Shown one piece after another: positions 9,467 through 17,175 of a stretch of 64,000 bases of DNA. Below the pieces are notes generated by a model, which saw nothing but the letters and a program-made list of their open reading frames with translations, had not been told where the DNA came from and searched no databases. The position numbers and the translations under genes were made by a program. Numbering within the stretch: the first letter of the stretch is position 1; the number at the start of each line of letters is the position of its first letter. The DNA comes from Dactylosporangium sucinum (GTDB lineage: Bacteria > Actinomycetota > Actinomycetes > Mycobacteriales > Micromonosporaceae), in contig NZ_BMPI01000001.1 in NCBI RefSeq assembly GCF_014647515.1, forward strand, positions 248,001 through 312,000. Reading direction: 5' to 3'.

Positions 9467-9520
9467 AGACCACAACCCGGCGCACGAGCCCTACGGGTTC
9501 AGCGTCGGCCGGCGACCGGG

Positions 9521-10234
9521 TCAGGCGGGTGTGGCGCTGGCGGGTGTGGCGTCGTCCGACGTCATCAGGTCGTCCGGCGCGGAGGCGAGCAGCGCGTGCG
9601 TGGTGTAGGAGATGTGCCGGGTCAGTGCGGCCTCGGCCTGCTCGACGTCGCGGGCGAGGACCGCGTCGCGCAGGGCGCGGTGCTCGCCCGCGATGTCGCG
9701 GGTGTCCTCGCCGCCGAGGTGGCGCGACCACCGGCGGTAGAGCTCGGCGGCATCGCGCAGCGAGGCGGCGATGTCGCGCAGCCGCCGGCTCGGGCAGCCC
9801 TCGAGCAGGGCCGCGTGGAACGTGGCGTGGGCGGCGGCCCAGTCCTCGTTGACGGTCGGCGGCTGGGTCGACGCGAGCTCGGGCGTGCGGTCGAGGGTGT
9901 GGTACGCGGCGACGAGGCGTGACTCCCAGGCGATGTCGCCGTGCGTGATGGCGTGCCGCAGGCACAGCGTCTCGATGTCGATGCGTGTGCTCGTCAGGTC
10001 GCGCAGGTCCTCCTCGGACACCTGCGTGACCCGGAAGCCGAGCTGCGGCTCCGACAGCACGAGGCCCTGCTCGACCAGGCGGGACAGCGCCTCGCGGAGG
10101 ACGCCAACGCTCGTGCCGTAGCGGGCGCCGAGCTCGGCGAACGGCAGCCGCTGACCGGGGAGGAGTCGTCCGGTCAGGATGTCGCCGCGGAGGTTGGTGT
10201 AGATGCGCTCCGCGCGGGTTTCACTGCGTGGCAT
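9521..10234 (-). CDS. FadR-type GntR transcriptional regulator (GntR1)
   Basis: This GntR/FadR regulator has about 237 residues. The N-terminal winged helix (RIYTNLRGDILTGRLLPGQR, then GTSVGVLREALSRLVEQGLV) occupies roughly residues 7-70. An FCD ligand-binding domain follows, with candidate metal-site histidines in AHATFHAALLEG, EHRALRDAV and RHISYTTH. FCD regulators normally sense a carboxylate and repress the nearby catabolic operon. I chose ATG 10234 because the actinobacterial -10 TAGACT (10242-10247 on the minus strand) ends about 8 nt before it, suggesting leaderless or near-leaderless mRNA. Upstream in-frame starts would lie at or beyond that -10. Two TTCGACAA copies upstream resemble the TTCGAAAAT boxes of the island promoters, so it is the best candidate regulator of the catabolic island (inference). 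Confidence 0.88.
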   Translation of the reverse strand: MPRSETRAERIYTNLRGDILTGRLLPGQRLPFAELGARYGTSVGVLREALSRLVEQGLVLSEPQLGFRVTQVSEEDLRDLTSTRIDIETLCLRHAITHGDIAWESRLVAAYHTLDRTPELASTQPPTVNEDWAAAHATFHAALLEGCPSRRLRDIAASLRDAAELYRRWSRHLGGEDTRDIAGEHRALRDAVLARDVEQAEAALTRHISYTTHALLASAPDDLMTSDDATPASATPA

Positions 10235-10270
10235 GGTTGACAGTCTAGGAGAATCTTGAGACATCGGCAC

Positions 10271-10298
10271 ATTGTCGAAATCGCCGCATGTTGTCGAA
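10271..10298 (-). promoter_or_regulatory. Tandem TTCGACAA boxes upstream of gntR1
   Basis: On the minus strand TTCGACAAT (10271-10279) and TTCGACAAC (10290-10298) are direct repeats 19 bp apart, each continuing into a TG-containing flank. The first differs by one base from the TTCGAAAAT box at the island promoters. They lie upstream of the gntR1 -10 and are plausible autoregulatory sites. Confidence 0.5.
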
Positions 10299-10584
10299 CG
10301 CCACCGAGGGCCATCCGGACACGCTCACCAGCGGCAGCCACCTGGCAACCGTCCACCAGCGGCACGGCGGCGGCCCGCGCCGGACTCCCCGCCGCCGCGG
10401 CCGTCCGGCGCCGATACGCGGTTCAGTGTGCACGCAACCGCGCCGCCGCGGGTGCCCGCCCACCGTCGCCAATCCGACCAACCCCGCGGTACCGCTAAAC
10501 CCGGCGAATGACACGGTACCGGAATCTTCTCGGCGGGCGGCAGCCCGCGAATGTGGCCGGAGATGTAACAGATCACCGCTGAGA

Positions 10585-10626
10585 TTCGAAAATGTATTGA
10601 CACCTCGAATAGGCGTTGAACATACT
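10585..10626 (+). promoter_or_regulatory. Promoter and operator of the 10677-22259 operon
   Basis: The -35 TTGACA (10597-10602) and -10 CATACT (10621-10626) are separated by 18 nt, predicting a start near 10633 and a leader of about 44 nt. The box TTCGAAAAT (10585-10593) abuts the -35, and a second half-site TCGAA (10605-10609) follows it. ATTCGA (10584-10589) and TCGAAT (10605-10610) form a perfect inverted repeat with centres 21 bp apart, which would bracket the -35. The arrangement recurs at 23229-23253, matching at 22 of 25 positions with the same distance to the -10. Confidence 0.7.
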
Positions 10627-10676
10627 CGGCGATCAAGGGGCCTGCCAGGCATCTTCACCGACGAGGAGCGTGGGCG

Positions 10677-11792
10677 ATGGCGATCCAGCGGGTCGAAGTG
10701 TTCCGGCTCCGCCAACCGGTCACGGCGGCGGCCGGTCCGTCCGGCGCCACCTACCACGAGCGGCGCAGCATCCTCGTCCGGCTACGGGACGACGACGGCC
10801 TCGACGGCTGGGGCGAGACCTACGCCCGCGCGGGCGTCGCCGCGACCATCGAGGAGATCGGCGAGCTACTCGTCGGGCGCGACGCCAGCGACGCACGCCC
10901 GCTGATCGACGAGCTCCGGATCGCGACCGCCGATCAGCTCGCGCTCAGCGCGATCGCGATCGCCCTTGACGACCTGCGCGCCCGCCGGCTCGGCGTGTCC
11001 GTCTCCGCCCTCTACGGCGGCCGCCGGCGCGACAGCGTCCGCGGCTACGCCTCCAGCGGCGGTTACGTCGAAGGCGTCGACCCCGAGCGCAGCTGGCCCG
11101 ACGAGGTCTCCGCGGCCGTCCGCGACGGCTTCACCGCGTGCAAGATCCGCATCGGACGGTTCGCACCCACCCGCGAGCTGCCGATCCTGGCGAACGTCCG
11201 CCGCCTGGTCGGCGACGAGGTTGATCTCATGGTCGACGCCAACGGCGCCTACGCGGTGCCCCGCGCCCGTGAGGTCGCCCGGGGCCTGGCGGAGCTGCGG
11301 TTCCGGTGGCTCGAGGAGCCGCTCATCCGGCACCGCGGCGGGCTCACGTACCCGGGGTACGAGCACCTCGGCGGGCTCGACATCGCCATCGCCGCGGCCG
11401 AGGGCCTGGAGACGCGGGGCGCGTTCGACGCCTTCCTCAACCGCACGCCGGTCGACATCGTCCAGCCCGACGTCGCGATCTGCGGCGGCATCGGCGAACT
11501 GCTGTTCGTCGCCGACCTCGCGGCGTTGCGCGGTCGGCAGTGCGTACCGCACGCCTGGGGCGGCGCGGTGCTCCTGGCCGCGACCCTCCAGGCGATCAGC
11601 CTCATCCCCGAACCGTCCGAACTGGTCGGGCCGGACTCCCCACTGCTCGAGGTGGACCGGTTCGACAACCCGATGCGCACCCGGCTCGCGAGCGAGCCCT
11701 TCGCCTTCGCCGCCGGTCGGATGTCCATCCCGGACGGCCCCGGTCTCGGCATCACGGTCGACGAGGACTTCGTTCGACACGCGGCTGGCTGA
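10677..11792 (+). CDS. Mandelate racemase / muconate lactonizing enzyme family protein
   Basis: This enolase-superfamily enzyme of 371 residues has an N-terminal capping domain and a (beta/alpha)7-beta barrel. Visible active-site elements match the mandelate racemase subgroup. CKIRIG places Lys156 as the first base, with Arg158 where the usual KxK second Lys sits. Metal ligands are Asp187 (VDANGAY), Glu213 or Glu214 (LEEPL) and Glu242. A His292-Asp265 dyad (CVPHAW, QPDVAICGG) acts on the opposite face. The 27-residue Asp-His spacing equals that of mandelate racemase. Such enzymes racemise or dehydrate alpha-hydroxy acids or sugar acids, or racemise amino-acid derivatives; the substrate here is unknown. 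ATG 10677 follows GAGGAG. It is the first gene of the island operon. Confidence 0.88.
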   Translation: MAIQRVEVFRLRQPVTAAAGPSGATYHERRSILVRLRDDDGLDGWGETYARAGVAATIEEIGELLVGRDASDARPLIDELRIATADQLALSAIAIALDDLRARRLGVSVSALYGGRRRDSVRGYASSGGYVEGVDPERSWPDEVSAAVRDGFTACKIRIGRFAPTRELPILANVRRLVGDEVDLMVDANGAYAVPRAREVARGLAELRFRWLEEPLIRHRGGLTYPGYEHLGGLDIAIAAAEGLETRGAFDAFLNRTPVDIVQPDVAICGGIGELLFVADLAALRGRQCVPHAWGGAVLLAATLQAISLIPEPSELVGPDSPLLEVDRFDNPMRTRLASEPFAFAAGRMSIPDGPGLGITVDEDFVRHAAG

Positions 11793-11840
11793 CCGGCGCA
11801 GCACCCACCAACGCATGAACTGAGGCGATCGGAGACCCCC

Positions 11841-13400
11841 ATGACGAATCTGATCAATCGGCGGACGATGTTGAAAGCGGGCGCCGGAGCGGCGCTCGGT
11901 GCAGGACTCTTCGGGCTCTCCGCGTGCGGTGACGACGGCACGCCGTCATCGTCGTCCAGCGGCGCGGCCGGCACGCCCAAGCGGGGCGGCACGCTGCGCT
12001 GGGCGGTTGCCGCCGGCAACGCGACCCAGGTCGCCGACCCGGCCAAGGCCAGCGGCACGATGCCGCTGCTGATCGCGACCAACTGCTACGACACGCTGGT
12101 CCGCGCCGACGAGAACTACCAGCTCACGCCCGCCCTCGCGACCGAGTGGGAGTCCACCCCCGACGCGCTCACGTGGACGTTCAAGCTGCGCCAGGGCGTG
12201 AAGTTCCACGACGGGAGCCCGCTCACGGCGCAGGACGTCGTCTACTCGTTCAAGCGGATCCTCGACCCGGCACTCGCCGCCGTCGGCCTGGCGCAGATCG
12301 GCCCCTACCTGCAGCCCTCCGGCATCGCGGCGGTCGACCAGAGCACGGTCAAGCTGACGCTGACCAAGCCCAACGCCTTCATCCCCGTGCTCGTCTCGGC
12401 GGCCGGCTTCAGCATCGTCAAGGACGGCACGACCGACTTCAAGGCCGGCAACGGTACCGGGCCGTTCACGCTGACCGGCTTCGACGCCGCCGCGCGGACC
12501 TCCCTCGCCCGCTTCGACGGCTACTGGCAGGACGGCAAGCCGTACCTCGACGCGGTACAGATCGTGGTCATCGCGGAGGACGCCACCCGGCTCCAGGCGG
12601 TGACCTCCGGCAGTCAGGACGTCGTCGACAACATCACCGGCGCCAACACGCTGCTGCTCAAGGGCAGCGTCGAGCCCTACATGCTCAAGAACGGCGGCTG
12701 GGTCGGCCTGACCATGTTCGGCGACACCGCCCCGTTCAACAACCAGAAGATCATCCAGGCCATGCAGTACGCCGCCGACCGCAAGAAGATCATGTCGGTC
12801 GTGGCGCCCGGAATCGACATCGTCTCGCCGGACATCCCGATCCCGCCGGCCGACCCCTTCTTCCCGTCCGGCCTGCAGCCGCGGCCCTACGACCCCGACC
12901 GCGCCAAGGCCCTGCTGAAGGAGGCCGGCGTCAGCGGCACCTTCGGGTTCGACGTCTACGCCTACGAGGGCGACAAGCTCGACACCGCGGTCAGCTTCAA
13001 GAGCACCGCCGAGGCCGGCGGCATCAACGCCAACGTGATCACATGGCCGCACGCCACCTTCTTCACCGACATCTTCAAGAAGAAGCCCGCGATCGGCATC
13101 AGCGTGGCGCGGCTGCACGTCTCGCAGGCCCTGCCCCGGCTGTACGGCAAGGGCGGCGACCTCAACATCACCCACTTCTCGAACCCGCAGTTCGACGAGC
13201 TCGTCGCCAAGGCGACCGCGACCACCGACCAGGCGCAGCAGAAGAAGCTCTTCGGCGACGCGCTCGCGATGGTCAACGACACCGCGGCCAACGTGATCCC
13301 CGGCTGGGAGGGCCAGGTGTACGGCAAGAACCGCAAGGTGCAGGGGCTGTCCGCCGCCAACGGCGCGCACATGTACCTGGCCGGCGCCTACCTCGCCTGA
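11841..13400 (+). CDS. ABC transporter substrate-binding lipoprotein (family 5)
   Basis: This DppA/OppA-type solute receptor of 519 residues would be exported across the membrane and lipid-anchored. The N-terminus carries a twin-arginine-like segment (NRRTMLKAG) followed by a lipobox LSAC with Cys29, then a Ser/Gly-rich linker. The mature part has the SBP_bac_5 pattern: TPALATEWESTPDALTWTF, KLRQGVKFHDGSPLTAQDVV and FNNQKIIQAMQYAAD. The family binds peptides, opines, nickel or oligosaccharides. The surrounding amidohydrolases favour an amide-linked ligand (inference). It lies 48 nt after the enolase-family gene, and the first permease begins 4 nt after its stop. Confidence 0.92.
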   Translation: MTNLINRRTMLKAGAGAALGAGLFGLSACGDDGTPSSSSSGAAGTPKRGGTLRWAVAAGNATQVADPAKASGTMPLLIATNCYDTLVRADENYQLTPALATEWESTPDALTWTFKLRQGVKFHDGSPLTAQDVVYSFKRILDPALAAVGLAQIGPYLQPSGIAAVDQSTVKLTLTKPNAFIPVLVSAAGFSIVKDGTTDFKAGNGTGPFTLTGFDAAARTSLARFDGYWQDGKPYLDAVQIVVIAEDATRLQAVTSGSQDVVDNITGANTLLLKGSVEPYMLKNGGWVGLTMFGDTAPFNNQKIIQAMQYAADRKKIMSVVAPGIDIVSPDIPIPPADPFFPSGLQPRPYDPDRAKALLKEAGVSGTFGFDVYAYEGDKLDTAVSFKSTAEAGGINANVITWPHATFFTDIFKKKPAIGISVARLHVSQALPRLYGKGGDLNITHFSNPQFDELVAKATATTDQAQQKKLFGDALAMVNDTAANVIPGWEGQVYGKNRKVQGLSAANGAHMYLAGAYLA

Positions 13401-13404
13401 CCCC

Positions 13405-14406
13405 ATGACACAGACCGCCGCACAGGCCGGGCGCCCTCGCACACGCAGGGCGCCCCGCCGCCTGCCGTACCTCGTCCGCCAGCTCGGCACGCTCGTGGTC
13501 ACGCTCTTCGCGATCACCGTGGTGATCTTCGGGCTGACCGCGATCGCCGGCGACCCCGCCCGCGACATCCTCGGCCAGTACGCCACCGACGCCCAGGTGA
13601 CCGCCTTCCAGCAGATCCACGGCCTCGACAAGCCCGTCGTGGTGCGCTACCTCGACTGGCTCGGCGGGCTCTTCCGCGGCGACCTCGGCATCTCGTACCA
13701 GTCCAACGGCCCGGTCTGGGACGTCATCTCGCCCCGGCTCGGCCCGTCCGTCGTGCTGGTGCTGTTCTCCTGGCTGCTCACCGTCGTCGTCGCGGTGCCG
13801 ATCGGGCTCTACTCCGGCGTCCGGCTGCGTGGCCGCCGGGACGCGTCGCTCACGTTCCTGACGCTGATTGTCGCGGCGTTCCCGGAGTTCGTGCTCGGCC
13901 TGATCCTGGCCATCGTGCTGGGGATCTGGCTCGCCTGGCTCCCGGTCGACTCGACCGCGGTCAGCGCCGGCGGCCTGTTCGACAGCCCGACGGCGTACGT
14001 GCTGCCCGGCATCACCATCGCGCTCGGCACGGTGCCCTACATCATCCGCCTGATGCGGGCCAACGCCCGCGAGGTGGCGTCGGAGACCTACGTGCGGGCG
14101 GCGGTGCTGCGCGGGGTCACCGAGCCGTCGCTGTCCCTGCGGCACATCCTGCCCAACGCAGCCCCGCCGGTGGTCACCGCGCTGGGCCTTCAGTTCGCCG
14201 GTCTGATCGGAGGCGTGGTGGTTGCCGAGACCCTCTTCGGGTTCCCGGGCATGGGCCAGTTGCTCGCGCAGTCGGCCGCGTCACGCGACGCGCCCGTCGT
14301 CGAGGCGCTCGCGTTGATGATCGGCGCGCTGTTCGTGATCGCCAACCTGGCCGCCGACGCGATCGTCGTCTACGTGACCCCGAAGCTCCGGGACGCAGTT
14401 CGATGA
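13405..14406 (+). CDS. ABC transporter permease, DppB type
   Basis: This inner-membrane permease of 333 residues has six predicted helices and the BPD_transp_1 domain. A cytoplasmic N-terminal stretch is followed by a first helix (LGTLVVTLFAITVVIFGLTA) and a long periplasmic loop typical of DppB/OppB. The EAA coupling loop is visible as EVASETYVRAAVLRG. It pairs with the following DppC-type permease to form the transmembrane channel for the receptor at 11841. Its TGA lies inside the next start region (4-bp ATGA overlap), implying translational coupling. Confidence 0.92.
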   Translation: MTQTAAQAGRPRTRRAPRRLPYLVRQLGTLVVTLFAITVVIFGLTAIAGDPARDILGQYATDAQVTAFQQIHGLDKPVVVRYLDWLGGLFRGDLGISYQSNGPVWDVISPRLGPSVVLVLFSWLLTVVVAVPIGLYSGVRLRGRRDASLTFLTLIVAAFPEFVLGLILAIVLGIWLAWLPVDSTAVSAGGLFDSPTAYVLPGITIALGTVPYIIRLMRANAREVASETYVRAAVLRGVTEPSLSLRHILPNAAPPVVTALGLQFAGLIGGVVVAETLFGFPGMGQLLAQSAASRDAPVVEALALMIGALFVIANLAADAIVVYVTPKLRDAVR

Positions 14407-15293
14407 GCGCCGACATCCTGCGCACCGTCACCGCGGGCGACGTCGCAGCGCCCCGCCGGCGCGGGTGGCGCAGCTTCCTCGCCATCCCGCAGGGCGGCCT
14501 CGGCGTCGCACTGCTCCTGCTGCTCCTGCTGCTGGTCGTGATCGGGCCGTTCGTCGCGCCCGACACGCCCAACGAGATCAGCGACCAGCCCATCCTCGGC
14601 CCGTCCGCCGAGCACTGGCTCGGCACCGACGCCTACGGCCGCGACATCCTCAGCCGGGTGCTGCACGGCGGCGCCTCGGTGATCCTCCTGCCGCTGGTCG
14701 CCGTCTCCGCCGCCATGGTGGTCGCCACGCTCGTCGGCCTGGTCTCCGGCTACCTCGGCGGCAAGGTCGACGCGGTGGTCACCTGGGTCATCAACATCGC
14801 CCTGGCCATTCCGTCGTACCTCGCGGTCCTCGTCGTCGTCGCGGCGTTCGGCGGCGGCGGCGCGGTGGTGGTCACCGCGGTCGCGGTGGTCTACGCCCCC
14901 TACATCACGCGGGTGATCCGGTCGTCGACGCAGGCCATCGCGCCACGCGAGTTCGTGCTGGCCGCCCGCGCGCGGGGCGAGTCGCTGGGCTGGATCCTGT
15001 TCCGCGAGATCACCCCGAACATCGGGCCGACCCTGCTCGTGGAGATCGCGCTGCGCTTCACGTACGCCATCATGTTCATCGCCTCGCTGAGCTTCCTCGG
15101 GCTCGGCGTGCAGCCGCCCAGCTCCAACTGGGGCGTCATGGTGGCCCAGAACCGCACGCTCCTGCTCGTCTCGCCGGTCGGCGTGCTCGTGCCCGCGCTG
15201 CTGATCGGCGTGCTGGCGATCGCGGTCAACCTCATCGCCGACGCGCTGACGCAGTTCTTCGGCGACCGCATCCACGAACGGCTCATGGTATGA
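14403..15293 (+). CDS. ABC transporter permease, DppC type
   Basis: This second inner-membrane permease of the importer has 296 residues. It shows the DppC/OppC hallmarks: a short N-terminal OppC_N helix region, then HWLGTDAYGRDILSRVLHG ahead of the BPD_transp_1 domain, the coupling loop EFVLAARARGESLGWILFRE, and the C-terminal motif FLGLGVQPPSSNWG. It starts with ATG overlapping the stop of the previous permease and overlaps the ATPase gene by 4 bp, so stoichiometric expression of the complex is likely. Confidence 0.92.
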   Translation: MSADILRTVTAGDVAAPRRRGWRSFLAIPQGGLGVALLLLLLLLVVIGPFVAPDTPNEISDQPILGPSAEHWLGTDAYGRDILSRVLHGGASVILLPLVAVSAAMVVATLVGLVSGYLGGKVDAVVTWVINIALAIPSYLAVLVVVAAFGGGGAVVVTAVAVVYAPYITRVIRSSTQAIAPREFVLAARARGESLGWILFREITPNIGPTLLVEIALRFTYAIMFIASLSFLGLGVQPPSSNWGVMVAQNRTLLLVSPVGVLVPALLIGVLAIAVNLIADALTQFFGDRIHERLMV

Positions 15294-17173
15294 CGGCGCA
15301 GGCCGCGCGGGTGACCGCGCAACGTGACGGCGACCTCGCGGCGGACGGCCTCTCCGTCGGCTACCGCTCGCGCGAAGGGCTGACCCAGGTCCTCGCCGAC
15401 GTGTCGGTGCGGCTGCGGCCCGGGCGGATCCTCGGCCTGGCCGGCGAGTCCGGATCCGGCAAGAGCACGCTCGCGCTGTCCCTGCTCGGCTACCGGGTCG
15501 CGGGCCAGGAGACGCTCGCCGGCCGGGTCGCGTTCGACGGCCAGGACCTCGACCGCGCCTCGATCAAGGAGCTGCGCAAGGTCTGGGGTGCGCGGCTGGC
15601 GTACCTGCCGCAGGACACCGCCACCTCGCTCAACCCGGCGCTGACCGTCCAGCGGCACTTCGTCGAGGTGCTCCGCCGCCACCGCGGCCTCGACACGGCG
15701 ACGGCCGTCCAGCGCAGCGCGGAGTGGCTCGGCCGGGTCGAGATCCCCGAGCCCGAGACCGCGCTGCACAAGTACCCGCACCAGTTCAGCGGCGGCCAGC
15801 AGCAGCGCGTCGCGCTCGCGCTGGCGCTGTCGGTCGAGCCCGAGGTCCTCATCCTCGACGAGCCGACGACCGGCCTCGACGTAGTCACCCAGGCTCATGT
15901 CAACCGGCTGATCGTGGCGCTCGCCCGCGACGCCGGCATCGCCGCGCTCTACGTGAGCCACAACCTCGCGCTGCTCGCGACCGTCTGCGACGAGCTGGCC
16001 ATCATGTACGCCGGCCAGGTCGTCGAGCAGGGCGTCGCGGCCGAGGTGTACGCGGCGCCGCGGCACCCGTACACCGCCGCGCTGATCGGCGCCGTGCCGA
16101 CGATCGCCTCGGACCGGCCGCTGCACGGCATTCCCGGCATCCCCCGCCCGTCCGTGCCGGTGCACGTCTGCGGGTTCGCCGAGCGTTGCCACCTGCGCCA
16201 GGCGGCCTGCGACGTCGACGTCCCGCTGGTCATCCTCCCCGGCGACCGTGCCGCGCGGTGCGTCCGCCTCGACGACCTCCCGCCGTTCGTCCCGGCCGCC
16301 GAACCGGCCCCCGCCACGGCGGCGGCACGGCCGGCGGAGGGACCGGCGCCGGCGGCCGGGACGGCAGGCGACGCGATCCTCGCCGTCGACGGTGTCGGCG
16401 TCGTCTTCGCCCGGCCCGGCTCGGGCGAGCCGTTCGTGGCCGTCGACGACGTCTCGGTGCGGGTACCGGCGGGCCGTGCGCTGGGTATCGCGGGCGAGAG
16501 CGGCAGCGGCAAGTCGACGCTGCTGCGGGCGATCGCCGGCCTGGTGCGGCCGTCGTCGGGCACGATCACCTATCGCGGTGCGGCCCTGCCGGGGCTCGCC
16601 GGGGAGCGTCCCGTCGCGCTGCGCCGGGCGATCCAGATCGTGTTCCAGAATCCCGACGCCACCCTCAACCCCCGGCACACCGTCTACCAGTCGCTCGAAC
16701 GGCCGCTGAAGCTGTTCCGGCCCGACATCGCCCGGCGCGACCGGCGCGACGCGGTCGCCGCGATGATGCGCCAGGTGCGGCTCTCGCCGGACCTGCTCGA
16801 CCGGTTCCCGCGACACCTGTCGGGCGGGCAGCGCCAGCGGATCGCGATCGGCCGGGCGCTGCTGGCCGAGCCCGAGGTCCTGCTCTGCGACGAGGTCACC
16901 TCGGCGCTCGACGTGTCGGTCCAGGCGTCGATCCTCGAGCTCCTCGTGGGCCTGCGGGCCGAGCGGGAGCTGACCGTGGTGTTCGTGACCCACGACCTCG
17001 GCGTGCTGCGGGCGGTCGCGGACGAGGCGATCATCCTGCAGCACGGGGTGATCCGGGAAGCGGGGCCGACCACGCGGCTGCTCCGGGCGCCGGCGCATCC
17101 GTACACGATGGAGTTGATCGCGGCGGTCCCCAACCCGGAGCGGGCCGCGGAGTTTCTTGGTGGAGGGTCCTGA
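15290..17173 (+). CDS. Fused dual ABC ATPase (DppD-DppF in one chain)
   Basis: This single polypeptide of 627 residues contains both ATP-binding domains of the importer. The first carries GESGSGKSTLALS, the signature FSGGQQQRVALAL and DEPTTGLD. It is followed by the oligopeptide-transporter C-terminal extension (HPYTAALIGAVPT) with a Cys-containing segment. The second carries GESGSGKSTLLRA, LSGGQRQRIAIGRALL and DEVTSALD, and ends with its own HPYTMELIAAVPN tail. The true start is ATG 15290, which overlaps the permease stop; the longer open frame upstream is a shadow of the permease. The other importer in this island has the same two domains as separate genes. Confidence 0.93.
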   Translation: MTAQAARVTAQRDGDLAADGLSVGYRSREGLTQVLADVSVRLRPGRILGLAGESGSGKSTLALSLLGYRVAGQETLAGRVAFDGQDLDRASIKELRKVWGARLAYLPQDTATSLNPALTVQRHFVEVLRRHRGLDTATAVQRSAEWLGRVEIPEPETALHKYPHQFSGGQQQRVALALALSVEPEVLILDEPTTGLDVVTQAHVNRLIVALARDAGIAALYVSHNLALLATVCDELAIMYAGQVVEQGVAAEVYAAPRHPYTAALIGAVPTIASDRPLHGIPGIPRPSVPVHVCGFAERCHLRQAACDVDVPLVILPGDRAARCVRLDDLPPFVPAAEPAPATAAARPAEGPAPAAGTAGDAILAVDGVGVVFARPGSGEPFVAVDDVSVRVPAGRALGIAGESGSGKSTLLRAIAGLVRPSSGTITYRGAALPGLAGERPVALRRAIQIVFQNPDATLNPRHTVYQSLERPLKLFRPDIARRDRRDAVAAMMRQVRLSPDLLDRFPRHLSGGQRQRIAIGRALLAEPEVLLCDEVTSALDVSVQASILELLVGLRAERELTVVFVTHDLGVLRAVADEAIILQHGVIREAGPTTRLLRAPAHPYTMELIAAVPNPERAAEFLGGGS

Positions 17174-17175
17174 CC

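Larger units (their letters stand above)
10235..10676. other. Divergent intergenic region between gntR1 and the island operon
   Basis: This 442-nt gap contains no convincing gene. Short open frames on both strands have no family resemblance and no ribosome sites. It holds the gntR1 -10 and tandem boxes at its left end and the operon promoter and operator at its right end. The middle, about 10310-10570, shows nothing I can interpret. Confidence 0.6.

Noticed and set aside
10288-10905. Plus-strand open frame in the gntR1/operon gap
   Set aside because: It is Arg/Pro-rich, lacks a start site and runs out of frame into the enolase-family gene.
11946-13631. 561-codon minus-strand open frame across the first receptor gene
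   Set aside because: Composition is repetitive Gly/Val/Asp/Arg, typical of third-position GC shadow; the plus strand encodes a full SBP_bac_5 receptor.
14900-17098. Long minus-strand open frame across the fused ATPase
   Set aside because: Antisense shadow of two intact ABC ATPase domains; no motifs of its own.
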